This document shows, piece by piece, positions 18,969 to 27,033 of a stretch of 64,000 nt of DNA. This DNA is from Cystobacter ferrugineus (GTDB taxonomy: Bacteria > Myxococcota > Myxococcia > Myxococcales > Myxococcaceae). The stretch covers positions 1,139,785 to 1,203,784 of the forward strand of contig NZ_MPIN01000001.1 in the NCBI RefSeq assembly GCF_001887355.1, written 5' to 3'. Each line of letters opens with the position of its first letter. The stretch's first letter is position 1. Position numbers and translations under genes: made by a program. The notes beneath the pieces are model-generated. The model did no database searches. It had not been told where the DNA came from and saw nothing but the letters and a program-made list of their open reading frames with translations.

Positions 18969-19646
18969 TCAAGGGCAGCTCGAAATGCACTTCGCCTGCT
19001 TTCCCCTGGGCGGTTCCTCCGGCTGCCGCGCTCCTGATGCCCGGGGCTCCTGTCTTGGTGGCCGCACATCCATCGGCGTCCCTCGAGCCAGGTGGCCATC
19101 CAGGTTCTCCTTGAGCAACCGCCTCGCCTCCTGGACGCGCTTGCGCAGGTTGACCTCCGTCAGCTCCGACTGTTGGGCTATCTGCGCATAGGACAGCCCT
19201 CTCACGGAGCGATCGAGCAGTGGCTTGCGCAGATGGGGAGGCAGGTCCTGCAGTGACAGGTAGAGCTGTCTCATTCCTTCGCGCTGCAGGTAGCGCTCCT
19301 CTGGGTTGGACCCGGGCTCTTCCTGCTGCTCCAACTCCGAGAGCTCTGGCTCACCCTGGATCAGGACCCGTGAGTTCCACTCGCGCTTGCGCATGCGTAG
19401 CAGATCAATGCTCGCGTTGCGCACGACCCGCACCAGCCATGCCTTGGGGTTCTCCAGCTCCTCGGAGGACGGGAACTTCCTGAGGGCGGACTGGGCGGCC
19501 TGGCTGAGTGCGTCCTCCGCGTCCGCCCGGTTTCCTCCCATCAGTTTGAGACAGAGCAGGAACAGTTCCCGGTGGTGTTGCTTCCAGTGCACCACGAATC
19601 TTTTCGCCGCCTCGGATTGTGTTTCCCGGTGATGCTTGTCACTCAT
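18969..19646 (-). CDS. ECF-type RNA polymerase sigma factor
   Basis: A 225-residue sigma-70 family protein. Region 2 is seen in DAEDALSQAAQSALRKF and AWLVRVVRNASIDLLR. Region 4 is seen in LPPHLRKPLLDRSVRGLSYA followed by QIAQQSELTEVNLRKRV, a good helix-turn-helix. A Pro/Arg-rich tail of about 45 residues after region 4 is unusual. There is no anti-sigma gene beside it. It lies downstream of four same-strand genes encoding secreted or unknown proteins and may control them. An 8-bp inverted repeat sits immediately before its ATG (19648-19666), where a Shine-Dalgarno would be expected and none is visible. Confidence 0.88.
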   Translation of the reverse strand: MSDKHHRETQSEAAKRFVVHWKQHHRELFLLCLKLMGGNRADAEDALSQAAQSALRKFPSSEELENPKAWLVRVVRNASIDLLRMRKREWNSRVLIQGEPELSELEQQEEPGSNPEERYLQREGMRQLYLSLQDLPPHLRKPLLDRSVRGLSYAQIAQQSELTEVNLRKRVQEARRLLKENLDGHLARGTPMDVRPPRQEPRASGARQPEEPPRGKQAKCISSCP

Positions 19647-19647
19647 T

Positions 19648-19666
19648 GGTGACGCTGCGCGTCACC
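19648..19666. promoter_or_regulatory. Inverted repeat abutting the sigma-factor start codon
   Basis: GGTGACGC-TGC-GCGTCACC, eight perfect base pairs around a three-base loop, begins two bases upstream of the sigma-factor ATG. It could be a protein operator or an mRNA hairpin masking the start. Confidence 0.4.
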
Positions 19667-19825
19667 ACGACGCGATTCCCTCATGAAGAGGTGACGACCG
19701 GGTCTTCAGGGCGTGAATTTTTAGTTGTCGGACAGTCTGGGGGCCGGACGCTTGACGAAACCTGTCAGGGAGCATTGGGCGCCCCTTCGGGCCGGACGGG
19801 GCCCACCCCGGGAGCGGTGCCCCCG

Positions 19826-20458
19826 TCAGAGCGAGTGGGTGGTCACGGTGAACACCACCTCTCCGGTGCTCGTCTTCTCGTTCAGCGTGACGACGTACTC
19901 GGTGATGCCGCTGGGCTCCGCGTAGGTCACCTGGCAACGTTGGCTGGGAAGCGCGCTCGGGGAGAGGGGATCGCCGCGCCGCAGTTCGGACAGCGCCACC
20001 CAGAAGCTCGATTCGACCGTGAAGGACGCGCGCGCGAAGGGGACGAGTTCCGCCCCGAACAGGAGCCGGCGCTCCTTGAGGATGACGGCGGAGCGCCGGG
20101 CGAAGATGACGGTGTTCTCCACCTGCACGGCGTTCGCGCTCGCCGGGTCGGTGCTGGGTATCAACCTCAGCACTTCCTCGGGGCTGTCCTGCTGAAGTGC
20201 CCAGCCCTGGCCATATTGGCCGGGCATGGGCGCACTGAGCGAGTAGTCCGGGGGGGCACCGGTCATCCCGGCGACTTCGAAGGTGGTGGGCAGGGCCAGG
20301 ATGCCCTGCCCACCACCGCCTTGCAGCAGGCGGCTGTCCCAGACGTAGAGCATGGGGCTGTCTGGGGGCTCGGCCGCCACGTTGTCCTGATAGACGATGA
20401 CACGCCGATCCTGGCCCGTGTTGTTCACGAGCCGCAGGTGGAGGGGGGGCTGCGGCAT
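19826..20458 (-). CDS. RhiA-like protein, paralogue of 22361-23068
   Basis: About 210 residues from ATG 20458; an upstream start at 20521 is open but would overlap the neighbour more. The N-terminal segment LRLVNNTGQDRRVIVYQDN parallels the start of the protein at 22361-23068 (ITVINDTSEDTYGLVFQQD). Both continue with the same strand-rich pattern, so they are paralogues. The layout resembles RhiA of Rhizobium, an abundant protein of unknown function, but similarity is weak. There is no signal peptide or membrane segment. The expected fold is beta-rich. Its place between a sigma factor gene and secreted-protein genes suggests a shared role. Confidence 0.5.
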   Translation of the reverse strand: MPQPPLHLRLVNNTGQDRRVIVYQDNVAAEPPDSPMLYVWDSRLLQGGGGQGILALPTTFEVAGMTGAPPDYSLSAPMPGQYGQGWALQQDSPEEVLRLIPSTDPASANAVQVENTVIFARRSAVILKERRLLFGAELVPFARASFTVESSFWVALSELRRGDPLSPSALPSQRCQVTYAEPSGITEYVVTLNEKTSTGEVVFTVTTHSL

Positions 20459-20481
20459 GAGCGGGGATCGGGAAAGGGGTT

Positions 20482-21783
20482 TCAGGGGGTGGCGCGTTCG
20501 TAACTCACGGCGGAGGACCACGGCCGGGCGGAGTCGCCCAGACAGCGGGCCACCCGGCTACCAGACTTCGCGGCGGGCGAGGCCATCCAGGCACTCCGAT
20601 GCTTCTCCAACAACTCACGCGCCGGTCCGGATGACAGGGCGGCGAGACGCAGGAGCTCGGACAGGAGCGGCTCGAGCTCGTTGCCCTCCAGTTTCACCGC
20701 GGAAAGGCTCGCCGGGAGCTGCTTCTCGCCAGCGAGCCGGGCCCGCTCGAGTCGAGCCAGGAGCATGAGTGGCCTGGAGAACTTGTCCGGGAGCAGCGAC
20801 TCGAGCTGGTTCAAGCTGGCCACATGGGTCGCGGCCGGATGGCGCACGAGCACACTGGCCACTCCGATGCTGGTCCAGAGCGTCTCGGTCTGTGAGGAGG
20901 GCACTTCACGGACGAGCGCGTCCAGGTCGAGCTGCCAGGCGATGGCTTCCAGATATTCGCGGCTGGCCGTGCGCTCGGCTGGAGAAGAAGACGCGAGCCC
21001 CGCCGCGAGCTCCTGGCGCGTGGGCGCCCCGAGCTCGGCGAAGTGGATCCACCACCAGAGAAGAGCCCCCTCGGGCGGCCGGGTCAGCTTGTCCGAGCCG
21101 ATGTGGACGGCGCTCAGCCGCGTGTGGTCCCTCACCGACTGGATGTAGAGGGTCTTGGTCGGATGGGGCTTGATGGCGAGGGTGAGCAGGTCTCGGAGCC
21201 GGTAGTCTCCCTGGGGGAGCTCGACGGCGGTGTCGAAGGTGTTGGTGAACGCCGAGCCCCATCGAGCGGGGACGATGTGGAGACCGGGCACCGCTCCGAG
21301 TGGTAGGAGAACGCCGGTCTGGAGGGGAACGGCGCATGCGTCCCGCGGTATGCGCAGCCGCTCGGAGAGGAGCTCTCCGAAGCCCAGCGCCCGGGGATGG
21401 ATCCACAGAACACCCGTCTGGGGATCCGCCGTCCAGGTGAAGTCCGGATAGGCTTTGACGAGCGCGTTCAGGACGTCCCTCACCTTGCTGTGTGAGGTGT
21501 TGAAGAAGAAGGGGCCGGTGGTTTTCGCGGGCGCCTTCACGAACAGGACGGAGCGTACCAGGTGGTGGGTGTTGAGGAGCTGCCACGCCTCCTGGAGGCT
21601 GCCCGCCGACAGGGTGACATCGCGCAACCTCAGCTCGGGCAGCGACCGGTCCCAGTCTGGCGACTCCGGCGCGCTGGCGGCGTGGGCCGTCGTGGTGGTC
21701 AAGAGGAGCGTGACACCGAGGAGCAGCAGTCGCGTGGACGTGCTCTCCGCCCGCACCAGGGAGAGGATCGAAGAATGTCTCAT
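20482..21783 (-). CDS. Secreted protein with an STN-like N-terminal domain
   Basis: A 433-residue protein with an N-terminal signal peptide (RLLLLGVTLLLTTTTAHA). After it, residues about 50-135 (TLSAGSLQEAWQLLN, then VRDVLNALVKAYPDFTW and TGVLWIHPRA) follow the pattern of a secretin/TonB short N-terminal domain, as in FecA or PilQ. No beta-barrel follows. The rest is mixed strands, then mostly helical with Leu/Ala-rich repeats. Function unknown; a periplasmic adaptor or signal-relay protein is possible, and an ECF sigma factor lies two genes downstream. Its end overlaps the start region of the next gene. Confidence 0.55.
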   Translation of the reverse strand: MRHSSILSLVRAESTSTRLLLLGVTLLLTTTTAHAASAPESPDWDRSLPELRLRDVTLSAGSLQEAWQLLNTHHLVRSVLFVKAPAKTTGPFFFNTSHSKVRDVLNALVKAYPDFTWTADPQTGVLWIHPRALGFGELLSERLRIPRDACAVPLQTGVLLPLGAVPGLHIVPARWGSAFTNTFDTAVELPQGDYRLRDLLTLAIKPHPTKTLYIQSVRDHTRLSAVHIGSDKLTRPPEGALLWWWIHFAELGAPTRQELAAGLASSSPAERTASREYLEAIAWQLDLDALVREVPSSQTETLWTSIGVASVLVRHPAATHVASLNQLESLLPDKFSRPLMLLARLERARLAGEKQLPASLSAVKLEGNELEPLLSELLRLAALSSGPARELLEKHRSAWMASPAAKSGSRVARCLGDSARPWSSAVSYERATP

Positions 21784-21808
21784 GGGAGTGTTCCTGCTGG
21801 GAGGCGGC

Positions 21809-22276
21809 TCAGTAGTTACAGGTGGCTGTCGCTCCGTCCGACGAGGTGGCCACCTGGGCCGGGGTCTTCGTGACCTGGATGAGCTGTCCGTTGTAGTAGG
21901 GGCACTGCTCGACGGTGGATTGGGTCGGGCCGGTGAAGATCGTCTGCTGGGTCAGGTCCCTGCAGGGAGCGAGCGGGCCCGGTGGCCCGTTCGTGTTGGA
22001 GACGTCGTCGATGATGGTTCCGCTCCGCGACTGGAAGGGGTTGATGGTCTGGTCGATGGTTCCGGGCTGGCACTCGTTCGGTTCACCCTGAACCACTCTC
22101 TCCTTGAACCACCACATCGCGGCGTTGGTGTATGTGAATTGGATGTACGCGCCATACTCGACGCCACAACGCGCGTTGGATGCCAGGGCGCTCTGGGTCG
22201 GGCAGGCCGCGGCGCCGTTCGTCAGGGCGAGAAGCCCGAACAACGCGAGCAGGGCGGCTCCATGGGATGGGGACAT
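21809..22276 (-). CDS. Small secreted cysteine-containing protein
   Basis: 155 residues from ATG 22276, chosen because it begins a clean signal peptide (MSPSHGAALLALFGLLALTN, then GAAA and a Cys). The mature protein has six cysteines spread along it (for example NARCGVEYG, EPNECQPG, APCRDLT, EQCPYYNG and the final TCNY), which suggests disulfides outside the cytoplasm. No family is recognised. It lies between the two RhiA-like paralogues on the same strand. Confidence 0.6.
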   Translation of the reverse strand: MSPSHGAALLALFGLLALTNGAAACPTQSALASNARCGVEYGAYIQFTYTNAAMWWFKERVVQGEPNECQPGTIDQTINPFQSRSGTIIDDVSNTNGPPGPLAPCRDLTQQTIFTGPTQSTVEQCPYYNGQLIQVTKTPAQVATSSDGATATCNY

Positions 22277-22360
22277 GGTCTGTCTGATTCCTCGAAAGGG
22301 TTTGGAGTGGAGAAAGGAAGGCCGGGGAGGCAACGCGCCATCCCCGGCCTGGCGAGCCTG

Positions 22361-23068
22361 CTAGCCGGCCACGCGCTCGGTGATGGAGTGGGGCTGGTGG
22401 CGGCCCCGGGGCGTCGCGACCGTATTCACCGGCTGCGAATTGACCTTGATTGACCACTTCCGCTCGCCGGTGTTCGGATTCATCGTGAGCGTCGCCTCGA
22501 CATCATTGGCGCCATCGAGGTTGATTCCCACCGCCTGGGGCGTGCTGATCGAGGCCTTGATCTGCGAGCCCTCGACGAGCGAGGTGTACCAGGCGACGTA
22601 GATGTAGTTGATGGGCAGGAAGGTCGCCTGCGCGAGAGCGCCGACCTTCGGATACGTGAGCAGCGGCTTGCTGTTCTTGATCAACGACATGGACGCGTAG
22701 CTGCCGCTGTTGTTGAGGCAGATGATCGAGTTGTCCCCCGCGGTCCCCAGGTTCTCCAGCGCGTAGAAGCCACTTGGCTTCAACAGCTCCCACTTGGACT
22801 TGGTGTCGGCGTACTTCGCGACGGAGACGGTACCGGTGAACGCATCGTTGGTATCGCCGCCACCGAGCTCGTACTGGATGGGGAGGATCGCCGTGCCGCG
22901 GCCGCCGAACTTGCTCCCCGGCGTCTTCTTGGACAGCGGGAACACCTGCCACGCCGTGGGGAAGACATCCACGAAGATCTTGTCCAGGCTCGGATCCTGC
23001 TGGAAGACCAGGCCGTAGGTGTCCTCCGAGGTGTCGTTGATGACGGTGATCTTGACGTCGTTTGCCAT
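22361..23068 (-). CDS. RhiA-like protein of unknown function
   Basis: 235 residues starting at ATG 23068, which has GGAG eight bases upstream. It begins MANDVKITVINDTSED, followed by LVFQQDPSLDKIFVDVFPTA, a pattern reminiscent of RhiA (an N/S-rich strand, then FQQ). It lacks a signal peptide. The sequence is rich in strands and Asn/Thr/Gly/Lys, and less Ala/Arg-rich than neighbouring proteins. It is paralogous to the product of 19826-20458. It is probably the first gene of the minus-strand group running to the sigma factor. Function unknown. Confidence 0.55.
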   Translation of the reverse strand: MANDVKITVINDTSEDTYGLVFQQDPSLDKIFVDVFPTAWQVFPLSKKTPGSKFGGRGTAILPIQYELGGGDTNDAFTGTVSVAKYADTKSKWELLKPSGFYALENLGTAGDNSIICLNNSGSYASMSLIKNSKPLLTYPKVGALAQATFLPINYIYVAWYTSLVEGSQIKASISTPQAVGINLDGANDVEATLTMNPNTGERKWSIKVNSQPVNTVATPRGRHQPHSITERVAG

Positions 23069-23406
23069 TGCGGTTGCTCCTTGGTGTGGGTGTCCGCCAT
23101 CCATTCGCGGTGCACCCATCCGTGAAGACGAACGCCGCGAATTCTCGTGAAGCCCCATGAGCACGGCACACGACGACCAGACTGCTTCGTCGGGTCGCTG
23201 CGCTCGGTCGTCTCGGTTTGGGCCCGGTCACGTACGAGCCGGGGGCGGGAGCTCGGGCTGTCGGAGGCCGACACGCACACCGCCACCGTGCAGGTGACGG
23301 GACACCTCGAGATCGCTCATGACTGCTGGTGGTTTCCCGAGGACGACCTGGAGCCCTCAGGGAAAAAGTCTCCTCGGAGAACGGCTGATGAAACAGACCA
23401 TCCATG
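23069..23406. other. Intergenic region upstream of the RhiA-like gene
   Basis: Some 340 bp between the start of the RhiA-like gene and the terminator-like hairpin after the GH114-like gene. Several frames are open but none shows a recognisable domain or ribosome site. It should contain the promoter for the minus-strand group. Confidence 0.3.
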
Positions 23407-23438
23407 AAGACGGGTCCCCGATGGAGGAGACCCGTCTT
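23407..23438 (-). terminator. Hairpin after the GH114-like hydrolase gene
   Basis: AAGACGGGTC and GACCCGTCTT are perfect 10-bp complementary arms around a 12-base loop, 12 bases past the stop of the hydrolase gene. The following T-run is poor, so it may act as a weak intrinsic terminator or an mRNA end-protecting stem. Confidence 0.55.
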
Positions 23439-23449
23439 TCAAGGGAGGC

Positions 23450-25576
23450 CTACTGCAGTCGGTAGAGGAACGAGCGCACCGCGCCCTGGGGCTGCAGGGC
23501 CGCGTCCGGGTAGGCATCCACGGTGGTTCCACCCAGCGAGGGATTGTCTCCCAGGAAGAACAGGTTGATGACGGAGGGATTGTTCACCCAGGCCCGCGGG
23601 ACGAAGAGCTCGGCGTTCAGGCCGCCCCAGCTGAAGCCCGCCGTTCCCACCAGGGTCCACTGCCAATCCAAACCCGTGCCCGTGTAGCGGTAGAGGCTCG
23701 TGCCCAGGAGGACGAACTCGGCGCCCACGGGGAACTGGTCCCCGCCTCCCCGGAAGCCCGTGGAGCGGGTGTTGTCGGTGTCCAGGTACACCGAGAAGGC
23801 GGCGTTGAGCTGGGTGATGGAGACGTGGTTCTGGAGGGCGAGGTAGAGGTTGTTGGCGTCGTGGGCGAGCCAGGCCCGGGCCCAGTCCGCCACATCACCG
23901 GACGCCGTGGCGTCCTGGGGGTCCACCGCGAACGACGTCAACGCGGCCCAGTCGGAGAGCTCGCCATTCACGTTGATGCTGGCATTGGGGTTGGACACGT
24001 AGGTGGGCACCGTGATGGACAGGGTCACCGTGTTGGTGTCCTCGTGCGGCACGGAGGCGCTGTCCTCCGCGCGGACCCGGAAGTAGTGCGTCCCGGGCGT
24101 CAGGCCGGTGAGGGTGTACTGGTTGGCGAACTTCGTCGTCGGATCCGTGGACCAGCCCTCTCCGACCTCGAAGTTCACCTGGGCATACTTGACCGGATTG
24201 CTGAAGGTGGACGAGGTGGAACGGTAGATGTTGTAGCGGACCGGGAGGCTCTGATCGCGCGCCACGTCCCAGTGGACGATGACCTCTCCGGGCCGTGACG
24301 TGAGGGACAGGCGCTGGACGCCCACGCGGTCCGGCACGTCCGGGAAGGCGGGATTGATGACCTCGGCGTAGGCGGCGGTGCTGTCCCAGACGGGCGCGGC
24401 GGTATCGGCCGCGGGTGGATGGGTGGAGACATAGGTGCCCAGGGTGTCCAACTGGCCGGTGGGCGCGATGTACTCCACCCAGCCGTTCTTGATGGCGGTC
24501 TCCTGGAGCGCCTGCGCGGACAGGGCCGCGCCACGGCCCATGTCGTAGTCGAGGCTGAAGACGGTGAATCCGTCGGGACGGTTGGCCTCGGCCATGAGCT
24601 TCTGCGCGTAGTTGTCCCGGTTGACTGGCAGGTAGGGACTCAGGCCGGTGTGGGAGGGATCACTGTCGAGGGCGTAGCTCTCGAACAGGGCGGCATGGAT
24701 ATAGGGCCGCAGGGAGTATTGGTACGGCCGGATGCCATAGGTCGGGTTGGCGATGAGCGGATTGAAGAAGAACGTCCCCCGGTTGGCGAAGACGATCTTC
24801 CCCGGGTAGCTGTCGTGGATGAACTTCACCGTCTTCTGCATTTCCGGAGCGACCCAGGCGTAATACCCCCAGGCATTCACATACGGTCCGGCCGTGTCGA
24901 GGGTGTCCAGGAAGAACCCATCGAAGCCGAAGTCGTGGGTGCGATCGCTGTCCGTCGCGCTCGTCCGGGCACCCGCCAGTTGCTTGAGGCCCGCCACGCT
25001 GCGATTGGCCAGGGACGTGGCGGGAACGCCTCCGATGCGCTGCTCGTTGAGCACCCAGCGCCAGTCATCATTGGGCCAGATGAAGAACCCCCCGAAGTTC
25101 GTGTTCACGTCCGGCAGCCCATCCGAGACGTACTGGCCCTGGCTGGAGTTCCAGAGCTGGTCCACGTAGAAGGACGCGACGCCACCATTGGCCGGCACGA
25201 TCTTGCTCGCGTCGTACCCCGTGCTTCCCCCGGTGTAGCGGACTGGCCCTTGTCCGTTGCCCACGATGGGAATGGGGTTGCCCGCGGCATCGTGCGGCGC
25301 CGGATCCTCGCCCACGCTGATGTAGGCGATGACCTTCACGCCCGCACCCTGCAACTCGGCCACGACGCGGGGCGTGAGCTGCGCCGAGTTGGTGGGATGC
25401 AGGACGACGATGTCCGCCTGTTTCAGGGTCGCGAGGACCGTCGGGCCGTAGTCCTGACCGTAGTAGACCAGGAACTGGCTCGAGGACGTGATGCCCGGCA
25501 CGCGGCTCGCGGCGGAAACCGCCGCGGGCCCACCCGCCAGGGCGAGGGACAGCAGGAGACCAAGACTTCGTTTCAT
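23450..25576 (-). CDS. Secreted GH114-like glycoside hydrolase with Fn3 and CBM9-like domains
   Basis: A 708-residue protein with a signal peptide (MKRSLGLLLSLALAGGPAA). Residues about 30-400 match the endo-alpha-1,4-polygalactosaminidase/TM1410-like TIM barrel: ADIVVLHPTN, GVKVIAYISVGE and DFGFDGFFLDTLDT are the strand ends that carry the acidic residues. A fibronectin-type or similar beta domain follows (about 430-530). A C-terminal carbohydrate-binding family 9-like domain begins near INVNGELSDWAAL. The family cleaves galactosamine-containing exopolysaccharides such as Pel. Likely role: remodelling or degrading extracellular polysaccharide. One copy of a 95-bp repeat lies 10 bp upstream of its start. 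Confidence 0.8.
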   Translation of the reverse strand: MKRSLGLLLSLALAGGPAAVSAASRVPGITSSSQFLVYYGQDYGPTVLATLKQADIVVLHPTNSAQLTPRVVAELQGAGVKVIAYISVGEDPAPHDAAGNPIPIVGNGQGPVRYTGGSTGYDASKIVPANGGVASFYVDQLWNSSQGQYVSDGLPDVNTNFGGFFIWPNDDWRWVLNEQRIGGVPATSLANRSVAGLKQLAGARTSATDSDRTHDFGFDGFFLDTLDTAGPYVNAWGYYAWVAPEMQKTVKFIHDSYPGKIVFANRGTFFFNPLIANPTYGIRPYQYSLRPYIHAALFESYALDSDPSHTGLSPYLPVNRDNYAQKLMAEANRPDGFTVFSLDYDMGRGAALSAQALQETAIKNGWVEYIAPTGQLDTLGTYVSTHPPAADTAAPVWDSTAAYAEVINPAFPDVPDRVGVQRLSLTSRPGEVIVHWDVARDQSLPVRYNIYRSTSSTFSNPVKYAQVNFEVGEGWSTDPTTKFANQYTLTGLTPGTHYFRVRAEDSASVPHEDTNTVTLSITVPTYVSNPNASINVNGELSDWAALTSFAVDPQDATASGDVADWARAWLAHDANNLYLALQNHVSITQLNAAFSVYLDTDNTRSTGFRGGGDQFPVGAEFVLLGTSLYRYTGTGLDWQWTLVGTAGFSWGGLNAELFVPRAWVNNPSVINLFFLGDNPSLGGTTVDAYPDAALQPQGAVRSFLYRLQ

Positions 25577-25585
25577 GGGATGAGC

Positions 25586-25680
25586 TCCATCAGGTTGTTC
25601 GAGCAGGACCGCCGGAGCACCCTACCCGAAAACCCAGGGGCCATTCGTTCTCACTCCGTGAGATTCGTCTCCGCGAAGAC
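25586..25680. repeat. 95-bp direct repeat, copy 1
   Basis: Begins TCCATCAGGTTGTTCGAGCA. It matches 27958-28052 in the same orientation with three substitutions and two single-base indels. This copy lies directly upstream of the GH114-like gene start. With copy 2 it brackets the epoxide hydrolase and LysR genes. Confidence 0.9.
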
Positions 25681-25821
25681 GTGCCGGTCGTAGACACGCT
25701 ACTGGCGGAGGCGAGCCACCTTCTCGTCCAATGACAGGCAGGGACTGTTCGGTGGCTCCACGCGGACGATCTGCATGCACGAATGTTGAATGCGGTTGAA
25801 CATTCGTGCAACGGGCAGCGG

Positions 25822-26958
25822 TCAGGCGCCAAGCTCCTTGGCGAACCCGCGGATGTCCCCGGCGAGCAGCTCTGGCGTCTCGAAGCCCGGAAAGTGACCG
25901 CCCCTCGGCAGCTCGGTCCATCGCTGGATGTCGAGCCAGCGCTCGCCCCATGCGCGCGGTGCCGGCAAGATGTCCTTCGGGAAGATGGCGACGCCCACCG
26001 GCACGCCCTGCTTCGGCGGTGGCGACATCACCCCCGCGTCGGTGAAGGCCTCGCGATAGAGCCACTGCGAGGAGCCGATCGTTCCGGTTACCCAATAGAT
26101 GGTGAGGACGGTGCACAGCGCATCGAGTGAAACGGCCCCATCGAGCCGGCCGCCGCCGTCGGTCCAGCCGTGGAACTTCTCGCCGATCCACGCCGCGAGT
26201 CCGGCGGGCGAATCGTTGAGTCCCACCGCGATCGTCCGCGGCTTGCTTCCGTGGAGCATCGAGTAGGCGCCTTCCCGCATCTGCCATTGCCGGGCGCGCT
26301 GGAGATAGTCCTTCTCCTCGGACGAGAGGCCGTCCGGCGGCGGATAGAACCAGTTGACGTTCACCATGTGGATGCCGAGCAGTTGCCCGGCATGGTTGGC
26401 GCGCAGCCGCTCGACGACCCCCGCGCCCATGTCGCTGCCATGGGCCAGGAAGCGGTCATACCCCAGCCCCGCCATCAGCTTCGCCCACAACCCGGCGATC
26501 CTCGTGATGTTCATGCCGGGCGCGCGGGGCCGGTCGGAGAATCCGTAACCGGGCAGCGAGGGGATGACCACGTCGAAGGACAAGCCATCCACCTCCCGCG
26601 TCAGCAGCGGCACGAGTGGTAGGCACTCGGTGAAACAGCTCGGCCACCCGTTGGTGAGGAGGATGGGCAATCGGCGTTCGCCCTCGCCGCGGACATGGAC
26701 GAAGTGCAGGCCGAGGCCGTCGAGCTTGGCTCGAAAGGCGGGCACCGCGTTGATGGCCGCTTCGGCCGCGCGCCAGTCGAAGCCGCGCCAATGGTCGAGC
26801 AGCGTGCGCAGCGCGTCCGGGTCCATCCCCCAGTCCCAGCCGCCGCCCTCGACCGTGTCCGTCAGGCGGGTTCGCTCCAGCCGGGTCCGCAGGTCTTCGA
26901 GTACCGCATCGGGAACCGCGACGGTGTAGGGCCGGGGGTCGATTTTCGTCGTTTCCAT
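25822..26958 (-). CDS. Epoxide hydrolase (alpha/beta hydrolase, EHN domain)
   Basis: 378 residues from ATG 26958; a longer form from GTG 27000 is open but lacks the family's usual start. Residues 1-110 form the epoxide hydrolase N-terminal domain (KIDPRPYTVAVPD, LRTRLERTRLTD). The hydrolase core has NGWPSCFTE (oxyanion loop), AHGSDMGAG with the Asp nucleophile, and GGHFPGFETPE with the catalytic His. The enzyme should open epoxides to diols in the cytoplasm. It is divergent from the LysR gene with only 71 bp between them, the classic arrangement of a regulated target and its regulator. Confidence 0.88.
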   Translation of the reverse strand: METTKIDPRPYTVAVPDAVLEDLRTRLERTRLTDTVEGGGWDWGMDPDALRTLLDHWRGFDWRAAEAAINAVPAFRAKLDGLGLHFVHVRGEGERRLPILLTNGWPSCFTECLPLVPLLTREVDGLSFDVVIPSLPGYGFSDRPRAPGMNITRIAGLWAKLMAGLGYDRFLAHGSDMGAGVVERLRANHAGQLLGIHMVNVNWFYPPPDGLSSEEKDYLQRARQWQMREGAYSMLHGSKPRTIAVGLNDSPAGLAAWIGEKFHGWTDGGGRLDGAVSLDALCTVLTIYWVTGTIGSSQWLYREAFTDAGVMSPPPKQGVPVGVAIFPKDILPAPRAWGERWLDIQRWTELPRGGHFPGFETPELLAGDIRGFAKELGA

Positions 26959-27015
26959 GCCGGGAGGAGTACGCCACTCGCGGCTCATTTGGATTGGCAC
27001 GATGTCGAAGGTCTG

Positions 27016-27033
27016 CCATTCACATTTGAATGG
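27016..27033. promoter_or_regulatory. Inverted repeat at the epoxide hydrolase/LysR divergent promoter
   Basis: CCATTC-ACATTT-GAATGG, perfect 6-bp arms, overlaps the LysR start codon at 27030. Its inner part ATTC-N6-GAAT is the kind of interrupted dyad LysR regulators bind, so autoregulation and control of the divergent hydrolase gene are plausible. Confidence 0.45.
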
